Shown piece after piece: positions 40,657 to 52,035 of a DNA stretch of 64,000 bases. The translations under genes and the position numbers were made by a program. Location: NCBI RefSeq assembly GCF_034424375.1, contig NZ_CP139965.1, positions 5,456,001 through 5,520,000 of the forward strand, read 5' to 3'. A model generated the notes under the pieces. It was not told where the DNA came from. It worked only from the letters and a program-made list of their open reading frames with translations, and did not search any database. Source of the stretch: Paraburkholderia kururiensis. Lineage in GTDB: Bacteria > Pseudomonadota > Gammaproteobacteria > Burkholderiales > Burkholderiaceae. Numbering within the stretch: the stretch's first letter is position 1; every line of letters begins with the position of its first letter.

Positions 40657-42234
40657 TTAGTGCACGATGTCGAGCGCGTTCGTGAGGTCGCCCATCGACG
40701 GGTTGCCGTTCGCGGTCAGCCCCTTGTCGCGCGCCGTGAGACCCGGCAGCGTGGGCAGCGCGTAGCGGCGCGTGATGAAGCGCAGGATCGAGGTCGTGTC
40801 GTACTGCGTGTGGTCCACGAAGCCCTTCTTCGCGAGCGGCGACACGATGATTGCCGGAATGCGCGAGCCCGGACCCCAGCGGTCGCCCTTCGGCGGCGCG
40901 ACGTGATCCCAGAAGCCGCCGTTCTCGTCGTAGGTGACGATCACGACCATGTTGTTCCACTGCGGGCTCTTCTGAAGATGCGCGATCACGTCGGCGATGT
41001 GCTGGTCGCCCGACTGCACGTCCGTGTAACCGGCGTGCTCGTTGAGGTTGCCTTGCGGCTTGTAGAAGGCCACTTGCGGCAGCGTGCCGGCGTCGATCGC
41101 CTTGATGAACTCCGAACCCGCGAGTCCGCCGTCGAGCAGGTGCGTCGAGCGGTTCGTCGTGCCCGGCGCGTAGCCGGCGAAGTAGTTGAACGGCTGGTGG
41201 TGCGGCTGGAAGTTCGGCGCGCTCATGTTCGCGCCGTAGATCACGCCCGAGGTACCGCTTTGCGCCGCGGAGAGCGCCGCGCCCCAGGCGCCGCCATACC
41301 AGGCCCACGACACGCCCGCGTTGTTGAGCAGGTCGCCGATGTTCTGCTGCGTCTGCGCCGGCAACGTCGTGGCGTTGGACGGGTCGGCGAGCGTCGTGTC
41401 GCCGCCCGAAGCCGGCTTGTTGCCGCTCGGCTGATACGGCGGCTGCATGGTGTTCACGGCGAAGAAGTCCGGCGTGAGGTTGCCCGACTTGACGAACTTC
41501 GGCGGCCCCGAGATGGCGGAGGCGGGCGAGTTCGATGCGACCTGCAGCGACACGCCGTCCGGGTTCACGGCCGAGATGGAGCCGGCGGCCGGGCTCGTAT
41601 CCGCGTTCGGGTAGACCGGCGTGCACGCGCAGACGAGCCACTGGTGGTTCAGGAACGAGCCGCCGAACGCGCCCATGAAGAAGTTGTCGGCGAGCGTGTA
41701 TTGCTGGGCGATCTTCCAGAGCGGCAGCTTGTCCGCATTGAGGTTGTAGTAGCCCATCACGAGGCCACCCGAATCGGCCCAGGCGGCGAACTTGTCGTTC
41801 TTGCCGCCGTCGATCTGCATCTGGTTTTCGTAGAAGCGGTGCCAGAGGTCGCGCGTGGTCTGCGTGAAGGGCACGTTGAAGCCGTTCGGGTCGTCGATGG
41901 CGAACGGGCTGTTGGGCAGGTTCGCGGTCATCGCCTGCGTGACGGCGGGCGTCACGCCCGTTTGCGTGAGACCGTTCCAGATGGGCGGCAGCGTGGCCAT
42001 CACGGAGCCGTCGCGGTCGAGCTGCTTCGCGCTTGCGGCCGTCACGTTCTGCAGGCCGTTCGCGCCCGGGAACTTGCCGTAGAGGTTGTCGAAGCTGCGG
42101 TTCTCCGCATAGATCACGACGATGTTCTTCACCGACGAGATGTCGGGCTTGGTGACTTCATTGCCACCGCAGGCGTACAGGCCGAGCGCTGCGACGATCG
42201 CAAGGGGCGCCGTGCAGATCAGTTTCTTGTTCAT
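40657..42234 (-). CDS. Phosphoesterase-family acid phosphatase/phospholipase C lipoprotein
   Basis: A 525-residue exported hydrolase of the phosphoesterase (phospholipase C/AcpA) superfamily that releases phosphate from phosphomonoesters or phospholipids. It has a signal peptide with lipobox-like LYACGG, the metal-binding Glu-Asn motif IVVIYAENRSFDNLYGKFPG and the C-terminal VIVTYDENGGFWDHVAPPKG with RIPAIIVSP. These residues define the family's active site. It is divergent from a cytochrome c peroxidase gene; a Pho-box-like sequence lies between them, in keeping with phosphate-starvation control. Its own Rho-independent terminator follows. Confidence 0.88.
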   Translation of the reverse strand: MNKKLICTAPLAIVAALGLYACGGNEVTKPDISSVKNIVVIYAENRSFDNLYGKFPGANGLQNVTAASAKQLDRDGSVMATLPPIWNGLTQTGVTPAVTQAMTANLPNSPFAIDDPNGFNVPFTQTTRDLWHRFYENQMQIDGGKNDKFAAWADSGGLVMGYYNLNADKLPLWKIAQQYTLADNFFMGAFGGSFLNHQWLVCACTPVYPNADTSPAAGSISAVNPDGVSLQVASNSPASAISGPPKFVKSGNLTPDFFAVNTMQPPYQPSGNKPASGGDTTLADPSNATTLPAQTQQNIGDLLNNAGVSWAWYGGAWGAALSAAQSGTSGVIYGANMSAPNFQPHHQPFNYFAGYAPGTTNRSTHLLDGGLAGSEFIKAIDAGTLPQVAFYKPQGNLNEHAGYTDVQSGDQHIADVIAHLQKSPQWNNMVVIVTYDENGGFWDHVAPPKGDRWGPGSRIPAIIVSPLAKKGFVDHTQYDTTSILRFITRRYALPTLPGLTARDKGLTANGNPSMGDLTNALDIVH

Positions 42235-42460
42235 GGAGTTTTCTCTCTCTCGCGTAGGGGACTGCCGGTGCCGTGCTGTCCATCCCGGGGATCCAACGGG
42301 CTATCGCCGGTGTCCGGCTCGGCCGCCTATGCTGTGCGGCTGCTGTCGGAGCGGCGGGATGGTCGCGGCACGTTCGGCGTCGGGAGTGTCGCAAGCTAAT
42401 TTGACAGACAGATGTAATTATTTACAACGGCCTTTAGATTCCCGGGCATCCGTCGGCTTT

Positions 42461-42478
42461 CCGTCATGGTTTCGTCAC
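42461..42478 (+). promoter_or_regulatory. Pho-box-like direct repeat
   Basis: CCGTCATGGTTTCGTCAC holds two GTCA(T/C) half-sites exactly 11 bases apart, matching the PhoB-binding pattern CTGTCAT-N4-CTGTCAC at most of the informative positions. It sits 48 bases before the cytochrome c peroxidase ATG and about 227 bases before the divergent phosphoesterase start. Confidence 0.5.
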
Positions 42479-42525
42479 GGTGCCGACATACGCTCTCGCG
42501 GTTCGCCAACCTCGGAAGAATACTC

Positions 42526-43959
42526 ATGCTGTGTCGTTTCACGGAATGGCAGTTCGCCCCGCCGCCTTCGCCGGACCGTCGGGCGCTTCGCATGCGGCAG
42601 GGTGCCGTTGCCGCGCTCGCCGCGGGCTCGGTCATCGCGCTGCTTGCGCTACTCGGCGGATGCGATGCGCGCGGGCCGGGTGCCGAAGGCGCCCCCGACA
42701 CGGGCACGTCGGCACGTGCGAAGACCGTGGCGGCTACAGCGCAACCCGCAGCGCAGCGGACGGACGCGCCGCAGATCGTGCGTGTGACGGCTGCGGCCGT
42801 CGCGGCGCAAGGCGGGCAGACGCGCGCCCAGGTGTACGAATCGGTACGCAAGATGACAGCGCTCGGTCAACAGTTGTTCTTCGATCCGTCGCTGTCCGGC
42901 TCCGGCAAGCTCGCGTGCGCCACGTGCCACACGCCGTCGCGCGCGTTCACGCCGGCCAACGCGCTCTCCGTGCAGCTGGGCGGCAGCGACATGCACCAGC
43001 AAGGCATGCGCGCCGTGCCCACGCTCAAGTATCTGCAGTCGGTGCCGGCGTTTCAGGCGCACTATCACGAGTCCGACGACGAAGGCGACGAAAGCGTGGA
43101 TGCCGGCCCCACGGGCGGCCTCACATGGGACGGCCGCGTGGACCGCGGCGCGGACCAGGCGCGCATTCCGATCCTTTCGCCGCTCGAGATGGGCAGCTCG
43201 CCGCAGAAAGTGGCCGCCGCGGTCAAGGCCGCGCCCTATGCCGACCAGTTTCGCGACGCGTTCGGCGAGCACATCTTCGACAACGCCGACGCCACCTTCA
43301 ACGCAGTGCTCAAAGCACTGGAAACGTTCGAGCAGACGCCGCAGGTGTTCTATCCGTACACGAGCAAGTACGACGCGTATCTGGCGGGCAAGACGCAACT
43401 TACGCCGGCCGAGCTGCGCGGCCTGCAGCTGTTCAACGACGAGCAGAAGGGCAACTGCGCGAGCTGCCATGTCAGCCAGCGCGCGCGGGACGGCGCGCCG
43501 CCGCAGTTCAGCGACTTCGGGCTGATCGCCATCGGCGTGCCGCGTAACCGCGCGCTCGCGGTGAACCGCGATCCGCACTTCTACGACCTGGGCGCCTGCG
43601 GCCCCGAGCGTACCGACCTCAAGGGCCGCGCCGAATTCTGCGGCCTCTTTCGCACGCCGACGCTGCGCAACGTGGCGCTCAAAAAATCGTTCTTCCACAA
43701 CGGCATCTACCATTCGCTCGAACAGGTGCTGCGCTTCTACGCCGAGCGCGATACGAACCCGGCGAAGTTTTATCCCGTGGTGAACGGCAAGGTGCAGAAG
43801 TTCGACGACCTGCCGCAACGCTACTGGTCCAACCTCAATACCGAGCCGCCGTTCGACCGCAAGCCGGGCGACGCGCCGGTGTTCAACGCGGCTGAAATCC
43901 GCGACGTCATCGCCTTTCTCAACACGCTCACGGACGGCTGGCAGCCCTCGGCGCAGTAA
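42526..43959 (+). CDS. Di-haem cytochrome c peroxidase (MauG/CcpA family)
   Basis: A periplasmic enzyme that reduces hydrogen peroxide with electrons from cytochrome c, or a MauG-like oxidase. The product is 477 residues. A basic leader and hydrophobic segment end in a lipobox-like LLGGC, so it may be lipid-anchored. Two haem-binding motifs are present, CATCH (about residue 130) and CASCH (about 313), with the expected family context RTPTLRNVALKKSFFHNGIY near the C-terminus. The ATG at 42526 has GGAAG upstream; a shorter start near the signal core is possible. Its pairing with a phosphoesterase and a Pho-box-like site is unexpected. Confidence 0.88.
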   Translation: MLCRFTEWQFAPPPSPDRRALRMRQGAVAALAAGSVIALLALLGGCDARGPGAEGAPDTGTSARAKTVAATAQPAAQRTDAPQIVRVTAAAVAAQGGQTRAQVYESVRKMTALGQQLFFDPSLSGSGKLACATCHTPSRAFTPANALSVQLGGSDMHQQGMRAVPTLKYLQSVPAFQAHYHESDDEGDESVDAGPTGGLTWDGRVDRGADQARIPILSPLEMGSSPQKVAAAVKAAPYADQFRDAFGEHIFDNADATFNAVLKALETFEQTPQVFYPYTSKYDAYLAGKTQLTPAELRGLQLFNDEQKGNCASCHVSQRARDGAPPQFSDFGLIAIGVPRNRALAVNRDPHFYDLGACGPERTDLKGRAEFCGLFRTPTLRNVALKKSFFHNGIYHSLEQVLRFYAERDTNPAKFYPVVNGKVQKFDDLPQRYWSNLNTEPPFDRKPGDAPVFNAAEIRDVIAFLNTLTDGWQPSAQ

Positions 43960-44194
43960 GCCGCGACGCGGGGCCGCACGGGGTGCCGCCGGCCCCGGAC
44001 GGCCGAAAGCTGCGTGCTATGCTTGCCACGGCCGTCCCGCGTGCCGGGCGCTTGATCTGCGTGCCGACGGGTGTGCCGGTTGAACAGCCGACAACGAGCC
44101 AGACTGAGCCGATCGCGAGCCAGACAACGAACCGGTGTGCGGGCCATTGCACGGACGTCTATTCGAAAGACGCCAACAAGGAGAACGACTGAAC

Positions 44195-44608
44195 ATGCCG
44201 ACGCACAATCACCATCCAAACCGCAAGCCGATCCGAACCCTCACGAGCCTCGGCGCCGGGGCGCTGCTGCTGGCGTGCGCGGGCAGCGCGCTGGCCTCGA
44301 ACCTGAGCTTCCTCGACAACACGCCGCTCGCCTACATCCAGCAGCGCGATCACGATGAAATCATCAAGGCCGTGTATGTCGCGCTGGACAGCAAGCAGGA
44401 CGGCCAAACCGCGAACTGGACGAATCAGGGCTCCCGCAACAGCGTGCGGATCGACGCAAAGATCACGCCGCACGACACGACTAAAGACGGGGAAAAGACC
44501 TGTCGCAAGGTCGACGTGGAACTGGATGCGAAAGGCCAGTCCATGACGCTGGTGCCGTCCTACTGCCGCGAAGGCAAAGGCGAGTGGCAATTCCAGAAGG
44601 CCCGCTAA
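44195..44608 (+). CDS. Small secreted protein, RT0821/Lpp0805 surface-protein-like
   Basis: A 137-residue exported protein. The signal peptide ends ALLLACAGSALA before SNLSFLD. The mature part (about 100 residues) has the layout of the RT0821/Lpp0805 surface-protein domain: DGQTANWTNQGSRNSVRIDA, then TCRKVDVELDAKG and a final YCREGKGEWQF, with two conserved cysteines. Likely envelope-associated; function unknown. AGGAG lies 11 bases before the ATG. Confidence 0.65.
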   Translation: MPTHNHHPNRKPIRTLTSLGAGALLLACAGSALASNLSFLDNTPLAYIQQRDHDEIIKAVYVALDSKQDGQTANWTNQGSRNSVRIDAKITPHDTTKDGEKTCRKVDVELDAKGQSMTLVPSYCREGKGEWQFQKAR

Positions 44609-44640
44609 GCCGGGCAGCGGCGGCAGGGAGGACGCAGCCC

Positions 44641-45090
44641 GTGACCGGACGGACCGTATCGTGTGGTGTCGTTTTGCTGGACCCCGAAGGCCGGGTCCTG
44701 CTCGCGCATGCCACCGGCACCAACCACTGGGACGTTCCGAAAGGGCAGGGCGAGGAAGGCGAGACGCCGCGCGAGGCGGCGTTGCGCGAACTGGTGGAGG
44801 AGACGGGCCTCGTGATCGACCCGGAGCGGCTGGTGGACCTCGGCCGTTTCGACTATCGGCGCGACAAGGAACTGCATCTCTTTGCCGCCCGCGCGCGGGC
44901 CGACGAACTCGACCTCACACGCTGCACCTGCACGTCGCTCTTTCCGCGCCGCTGGGACGGCGTGATGATTCCCGAGATGGACGCCTACCGCTGGGCCGCG
45001 CCCGACGAGGTGTCCCGGTACGCGAGCCGCAGTCTGAACCGGCTCTTCGAAACGACGTTGTCGCTGGTGGAACTGCATCGCCGGCTGTGA
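44641..45090 (+). CDS. Nudix hydrolase
   Basis: A 149-residue Nudix enzyme hydrolysing nucleoside diphosphates linked to another moiety. The Nudix box G-x5-E-x7-REUxEExGU is complete: GEEGETPREAALRELVEETG. The GTG at 44641 has GGGAGG nine bases upstream and puts the conserved TVSCGVVLLDPEGRVLLAHA at the N-terminus; an upstream frame start at 44584 would overlap the preceding gene. The substrate cannot be assigned; the domain pattern resembles diadenosine polyphosphate or small-nucleotide Nudix enzymes. Confidence 0.88.
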   Translation: MTGRTVSCGVVLLDPEGRVLLAHATGTNHWDVPKGQGEEGETPREAALRELVEETGLVIDPERLVDLGRFDYRRDKELHLFAARARADELDLTRCTCTSLFPRRWDGVMIPEMDAYRWAAPDEVSRYASRSLNRLFETTLSLVELHRRL

Positions 45091-45111
45091 GGCCCGCGAT
45101 GCAGGAGAGAA

Positions 45112-45133
45112 GCGGCGTCGTTTCGGACGCCGC
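45112..45133. terminator. Hairpin between convergent genes
   Basis: GCGGCGTC (45112-45119), loop GTTTCG, GACGCCGC (45126-45133) lies between the convergent Nudix and glnS genes. No T-tract on either strand, so termination efficiency is uncertain. Confidence 0.4.
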
Positions 45134-45150
45134 ACTGCCTGACGGCAGAT

Positions 45151-46896
<1,746 letters not shown>

Positions 46897-47041
46897 GCGA
46901 GAGTAGGGATATCGTTCGAGGGCGCGCGGTGCGTCCGCAATTCTGTTAATTCTACCTGACGAGGCCCGCTCCGGCAGCCGCCGCGCGGCGTGGCGCGGGG
47001 CGCCGCAGCCTTGTCGCGAGCCTGCGAGGAACACGAAAGCG

Positions 47042-47665
47042 ATGATCGACCACACGGTATTGACGCTGCCCGGCTACCTGAACTCCGGCCCCGGCCACTG
47101 GCAGACGCGCTGGGAAGCGCTGCACGGCGGGCATGGGCCTGCGGTGGTCGCAACCTCGGGCGCGCGTCCCGGCAATTTCGCTTTCACCCGTGTGCAGATG
47201 GCCGATTGGGATCATCCGGTGCGCGAGGCGTGGTGCCGCACGCTCGACGCGGCCGTGGCCGCCGCCGAAGGGCCCGTGCTGCTGGCCGCGCACAGCATGG
47301 GGTGCCTCACCGTGGCGTTCTGGGCCACGCAGTACGCCACGCCCGAACATGCAGCGAAGGTGGCGGGCGCGCTGCTCGTGGCCGTGCCGGACCCCGCAGG
47401 CGCTGCGTTTCCGCGCGACGCGGCCGGCTTTTCGCCCGTGCCGCTCGAAACGCTGCCGTTTCCCACCACCGTCGTGGCGAGCAGCGACGACCCGTACGGC
47501 AGCCTCGCGTTCTCCGAGTCGTGCGCGCGGGCGTGGGGCAGCCGCTGGTTCGACGTCGGCGCACGCGGGCACATCAATGCCGACAGCGGTCTCGGCGACT
47601 GGGAGCAGGGGCTCGCGTGGCTCGCCGAGCTGGCGCGCGAGCCACGCGTGGAGGAAGGGCGCTGA
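47042..47665 (+). CDS. RBBP9/YdeN family alpha/beta hydrolase
   Basis: A 207-residue serine hydrolase of the RBBP9 family with unknown substrate. It starts with TVLTLPGYLNSGPGHWQTRW, carries the nucleophile elbow AHSMG (Ser about 82), and has the catalytic Asp (SDDPYGS) and His (GHINADSGLG) regions in family order. Divergent from glnS. Stand-alone gene. Confidence 0.9.
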   Translation: MIDHTVLTLPGYLNSGPGHWQTRWEALHGGHGPAVVATSGARPGNFAFTRVQMADWDHPVREAWCRTLDAAVAAAEGPVLLAAHSMGCLTVAFWATQYATPEHAAKVAGALLVAVPDPAGAAFPRDAAGFSPVPLETLPFPTTVVASSDDPYGSLAFSESCARAWGSRWFDVGARGHINADSGLGDWEQGLAWLAELAREPRVEEGR

Positions 47666-47694
47666 AGGCGCTTGAGCGGCCCGGGGCGCCGAAC

Positions 47695-48918
47695 CTAAAT
47701 CGCCGACTTCGCCCGCAACGCCGCGATGGCGTCTTCGCCGTAGCCGAGCACGTCGCGCAGCACTTCGTCCGTGTGCTCGCCGAGGGTGGGCGGATGGCTC
47801 GCCACCCGCGGCGGCGTCTTCGTCATCTTGATGGGATTGGCGACGAGCTTCGCCGTGGCGCCCGACGGATGCGGCACGTCCACCTGCATCCCGCGGGCCA
47901 CCACCTGCTCGTTGGCGAACACCTCGGCCAGATCGTTGATCGGCCCGCACGGCACGCCGGCCGCTTCGAGTGCCGCGATCCATTCGTGCTTCGTCTTCAG
48001 GCGCACCATCTCGGCGAGCATGGGCACGAGCGTGTCGCGGTTGCGCACGCGGGCCGGGTTGGTGGCGAAGCGCTCGTCGTCGGCCAGTTCCGCGCGGCTG
48101 CCCACCTCCACGAACTTGCGGAACTGGCCGTCGTTGCCCACTGCGACGATGATCCAGCTGTCGCTCGTCTGGAACGTCTGGTACGGCACGATGTTCGCGT
48201 GCGCATTGCCCCAGCGCACGGGCGGCTTGCCGCTTGCCAGGTAGTTCGCGTTCATGTTCGCGAGCATGGCGACCTGCACGTCGAGCAGCGCCATGTCGAT
48301 GTACTGGCCTTCGCCCGTGCGGTCGCGGTGCGCAAGCGCCGTGAGCACGGCGATGGTCGCGTACATGCCGGTCATGAGGTCCGCAATCGCCACGCCGGCC
48401 TTTTGCGGGCCGCCGCCCGGCAGGCTGTCGCGCTCGCCCGTGATGCTCATGAAGCCGCCCATGCCCTGCACGATGAAGTCGTAGCCGGCCCGCGACGCGT
48501 ACGGCCCGGTCTGGCCGAAGCCCGTCACGGAGCAGTAGACGATGTCGGGCTTCACGGCGGCGAGCGATGCGTAGTCGAGCCCGTACTTCTTCAGTTGTCC
48601 GGCCTTGTAGTTTTCCAGCACCACGTCGCTTTGCGCGGCGAGTTCGCGCACGATGCGCTGGCCCTCGGGCGTGGCGATGTCCACCGTGACCGACCGCTTG
48701 TTGCGGTTCGCCGCGAGGTAGTAGGCGGCTTCGCGCGTGTCGGCGCCGTCCGGCGTCTTCAGGTACGGCGGACCCCAATGGCGCGTGTCGTCGCCGGCGC
48801 CGGGGCGCTCGATCTTGATCACGTCGGCGCCGAAGTCGGCGAGTGTCTGTGCACACCAGGGACCGGCCAGCACGCGGGTGAGGTCCAGCACCCGGATATG
48901 ACTGAGAGCGCCCATCAT
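47695..48918 (-). CDS. CaiB/BaiF family CoA-transferase
   Basis: A class III CoA-transferase that moves CoA between carboxylic acids without a ping-pong ester intermediate on Glu. The 407-residue protein has the family start IRVLDLTRVLAGPWCAQTLA, the catalytic Asp in AIADLMTGMYA and the C-terminal GHPPTLGEHTDEVL-like region. Substrate unknown; relatives include formyl-, succinyl- and acyl-carnitine CoA-transferases. The ATG at 48918 follows an AGGAG at about 11 bases; ATGs at 48951 and 48915 are alternatives. Confidence 0.9.
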   Translation of the reverse strand: MMGALSHIRVLDLTRVLAGPWCAQTLADFGADVIKIERPGAGDDTRHWGPPYLKTPDGADTREAAYYLAANRNKRSVTVDIATPEGQRIVRELAAQSDVVLENYKAGQLKKYGLDYASLAAVKPDIVYCSVTGFGQTGPYASRAGYDFIVQGMGGFMSITGERDSLPGGGPQKAGVAIADLMTGMYATIAVLTALAHRDRTGEGQYIDMALLDVQVAMLANMNANYLASGKPPVRWGNAHANIVPYQTFQTSDSWIIVAVGNDGQFRKFVEVGSRAELADDERFATNPARVRNRDTLVPMLAEMVRLKTKHEWIAALEAAGVPCGPINDLAEVFANEQVVARGMQVDVPHPSGATAKLVANPIKMTKTPPRVASHPPTLGEHTDEVLRDVLGYGEDAIAALRAKSAI

Positions 48919-49030
48919 GTCTTGCGTGTCTCCTCTTGTGGCTGCCTGCAATGCCGCCCATCTTAAGCGATTCCCGCCCGCGGCCCTGTCCGGGAGGGCC
49001 TCGCGGCCTCGCGTGGCGGGCGTGATCCCG

Positions 49031-49036
49031 TATAAT
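49031..49036 (+). promoter_or_regulatory. Likely -10 box of alaS
   Basis: A perfect TATAAT, 87 bases before the alaS ATG. No clear -35 box at 16-18 bases upstream. Confidence 0.45.
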
Positions 49037-49122
49037 CGACCGTCTGGAAAGCAAATGGCTGGCGCGTCTGCGGTTTTGACCGGTACGCGCCGGATTTAAA
49101 GCAGAGACCGCCCCACCACGCC

Positions 49123-51747
49123 ATGAAAGCAGCCGATATCCGCGAGAAATTCCTCAAGTTCTTCGAATCGAAGGGCCACACGATCGTGCGCTCGTCGAGC
49201 CTTGTGCCCGCCAACGACCCGACGCTGCTCTTCACCAATTCGGGGATGGTGCAGTTCAAGGACGTGTTCCTCGGCACCGACAAGCGGCCGTACTCGCGCG
49301 CCACCACGGCGCAGCGCAGCGTGCGCGCGGGCGGCAAGCACAACGACCTCGAAAACGTGGGCTACACCGCTCGCCACCACACGTTCTTCGAGATGCTCGG
49401 CAACTTCTCGTTCGGCGACTACTTCAAGCGCGACGCGATCCACTACGCGTGGGAGCTGCTCACCACGGTCTACCAGTTGCCGAAGGACAAGCTCTGGGTC
49501 ACCGTCTACAAGGAAGACGACGAGGCCTACGACATCTGGGCGAAGGAAGTGGGCGTGCCTGCCGAGCGCATCATCCGCATCGGCGACAACAAGGGTGCGC
49601 GCTACGCGTCGGACAACTTCTGGCAGATGGCCGACACCGGCCCGTGCGGCCCGTGCTCGGAGATCTTCTACGACCACGGCCCGGACGTGTGGGGCGGCCC
49701 GCCGGGGTCGCCCGAAGAAGACGGCGACCGCTACATCGAAATCTGGAACCTCGTGTTCATGCAGTTCAACCGCGACGCGCAGGGCAACATGACGCCGCTG
49801 CCGAAGCCCTGCGTGGACACCGGCATGGGCCTCGAACGTATCGCTGCCGTGCTCCAGCACGTGCACAGCAACTACGAGATCGACCTGTTCCAGGCGCTGA
49901 TCGCGGCCGCCGGCCGTGAAACCGGCATGACCGACCTCACGAACAACTCGCTCAAGGTGATTGCGGACCACATCCGCGCGTGCTCGTTCCTGATCGTCGA
50001 CGGCGTGATTCCGGGCAACGAAGGCCGCGGCTACGTGCTGCGCCGGATCGTGCGCCGCGCCATCCGCCACGGCTACAAGCTGGGCCGCAAGCAGGCGTTC
50101 TTCCACAAGCTCGTGGGCGACCTCGTCGCGCAGATGGGCGGCGCGTATCCCGAGCTCAAGGAAAACGAGGCGCGCGTCACCGACGTGCTGCGCCAGGAGG
50201 AAGAGCGCTTCTTCGAGACCATCGAGCACGGCATGTCGATCCTCGATGGCGCGCTCGCCGAACTCGAAGCCGCAGGCGGCAAGACGCTCGACGGCGAACT
50301 CGCGTTCAAGCTGCACGACACCTACGGTTTCCCGCTGGATCTCACGGCGGACGTGTGCCGCGAGCGCGGCGTGAGCGTGGACGAAGCCGCCTTCGACGAA
50401 GCCATGACGCGTCAGCGCGAGCAGGCTCGCGCGGCCGGCAAGTTCCGCATGGCGCAAGGCCTCGAATACTCGGGTGCGAAGACCACGTTCCACGGCTACG
50501 AAGAGATCGTCTTCGACGACGCGAAGGTGGTCGCGCTCTACGTGGACGGCGCCTCGGTGAACGCAGTGACGAAGGGCCAGCACGCCGTGGTGGTGCTCGA
50601 CCACACGCCGTTCTACGCCGAGTCGGGCGGCCAGGTGGGCGACCAGGGCGTGCTCGGCAACGCGAGCGTGCGCTTTGCCGTGAGCGATACGCAGAAGGTG
50701 CAGGCCGACGTGATCGGTCATCACGGTCTGCTCGAGCAGGGCACGCTCAAGGTGGGCGACGTGGTGAAGGCCGAGATCGACGCCGTGCGCCGTGCCCGCA
50801 CGGCCCGCAACCACTCGGCCACCCACCTCATGCACAAGGCGCTGCGCGAAGTGCTGGGCGCGCACGTGCAGCAGAAGGGCTCGCTCGTGGACGCGGAGAA
50901 AACGCGCTTCGACTTCGCCCACAACGCGCCCATGACGGACGACGAAATCCGCCGCGTGGAAGACATCGTGAACGCCGAGGTGCTCGCGAACGCGCCCGGC
51001 GTGGTGCAGGTGATGCCCTACGACGAAGCCGTGAAGGGCGGGGCGATGGCGCTCTTCGGCGAGAAGTACGGCGACGAAGTGCGCGTGCTCGACCTCGGCT
51101 TCTCGCGCGAACTCTGCGGCGGCACGCACGTGCATCGCACGGGCGACATCGGCCTCTTCAAGATCGTGGTGGAAGGCGGCGTGGCGGCGGGCATCCGTCG
51201 CGTGGAAGCCATCACCGGCGACAACGCGGTGCGCTACGTGCAGGAACTCGACGCGCGCATCAATGCGGCTGCCGCGGCGCTCAAGGCGCAGCCGGCCGAA
51301 CTCACGCAGCGCATCTCGCAGGTGCAGGACCAGGTGAAGTCGCTCGAGAAGGAACTGGCGGCGCTCAAGTCGAAGCTCGCGTCGAGCCAGGGCGACGAGC
51401 TGGCCGGCCAGGCCGTCGATGTGGCCGGCGTGCAGGTGCTCGCCGCGACGCTGGAAGGCGCGGACGTGAAGACGCTGCGCGAGACCGTCGACAAGCTCAA
51501 GGACAAGCTGAAGAGCGCGGCCATCGTGCTGGCGTCTGTGGAAGGCGGCAAGGTGAGCCTGATTGCGGGCGTCACGGCCGAGGCCAGCAAGAAGGTGAAG
51601 GCCGGCGAACTCGTCAACTTCGTGGCCCAGCAGGTGGGCGGCAAGGGCGGCGGCCGGCCCGACATGGCGCAGGCCGGCGGCACCGATCCGACCAACCTGC
51701 CTGCGGCGCTGGCGGGCGTGAAGGGTTGGATCGAGGCACAGCTTTAA
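49123..51747 (+). CDS. alaS: Alanine--tRNA ligase
   Basis: An 874-residue class II synthetase that charges tRNA-Ala and edits mischarged Ser or Gly. The catalytic core begins IREKFLKFFESKGHTIVRSS and includes the motif 2 region TARHHTFFEMLGNFSFGDYF. The editing domain has NHSATHLMH and CGGTHVHRTGDIG with the zinc-binding His/Cys residues. A coiled coil and the C-terminal domain (GGKGGGRPDMAQAGGTDP) follow. Full length. Followed by a Rho-independent terminator. Confidence 0.97.
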   Translation: MKAADIREKFLKFFESKGHTIVRSSSLVPANDPTLLFTNSGMVQFKDVFLGTDKRPYSRATTAQRSVRAGGKHNDLENVGYTARHHTFFEMLGNFSFGDYFKRDAIHYAWELLTTVYQLPKDKLWVTVYKEDDEAYDIWAKEVGVPAERIIRIGDNKGARYASDNFWQMADTGPCGPCSEIFYDHGPDVWGGPPGSPEEDGDRYIEIWNLVFMQFNRDAQGNMTPLPKPCVDTGMGLERIAAVLQHVHSNYEIDLFQALIAAAGRETGMTDLTNNSLKVIADHIRACSFLIVDGVIPGNEGRGYVLRRIVRRAIRHGYKLGRKQAFFHKLVGDLVAQMGGAYPELKENEARVTDVLRQEEERFFETIEHGMSILDGALAELEAAGGKTLDGELAFKLHDTYGFPLDLTADVCRERGVSVDEAAFDEAMTRQREQARAAGKFRMAQGLEYSGAKTTFHGYEEIVFDDAKVVALYVDGASVNAVTKGQHAVVVLDHTPFYAESGGQVGDQGVLGNASVRFAVSDTQKVQADVIGHHGLLEQGTLKVGDVVKAEIDAVRRARTARNHSATHLMHKALREVLGAHVQQKGSLVDAEKTRFDFAHNAPMTDDEIRRVEDIVNAEVLANAPGVVQVMPYDEAVKGGAMALFGEKYGDEVRVLDLGFSRELCGGTHVHRTGDIGLFKIVVEGGVAAGIRRVEAITGDNAVRYVQELDARINAAAAALKAQPAELTQRISQVQDQVKSLEKELAALKSKLASSQGDELAGQAVDVAGVQVLAATLEGADVKTLRETVDKLKDKLKSAAIVLASVEGGKVSLIAGVTAEASKKVKAGELVNFVAQQVGGKGGGRPDMAQAGGTDPTNLPAALAGVKGWIEAQL

Positions 51748-51831
51748 TCGCACGTGGCGGGCTACGGTAATGGCCCGATGAAATGAAAGCGCCGTCGCGG
51801 CGCAGCAGAGGGTAAGAGGGTAAAAGACAAG

Positions 51832-51866
51832 CGGGCCGCTCCTTAAGAAAAGGGAGCGGCCCGTTT
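51832..51866 (+). terminator. Rho-independent terminator of alaS
   Basis: CGGGCCGCTCC (51832-51842) pairs with GGAGCGGCCCG (51853-51863) across an A-rich loop, followed by TTT. It lies about 85 bases after the alaS stop. Confidence 0.75.
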
Positions 51867-52035
51867 CGTTTGTGGCGCGCGGCGTGGGGCACAACGAGAG
51901 CGGCGTGGCGGCCCAAGGCGGCCTTCCCGGGACGAATCTCAACCGAACCTCGCCCCACGCCGACGCCGCCCCACGACCGCCGCAATCGCACACTAAAATG
52001 GACGCTTTCCATCGCGCCGCCCGTCCTCCCGCCCC

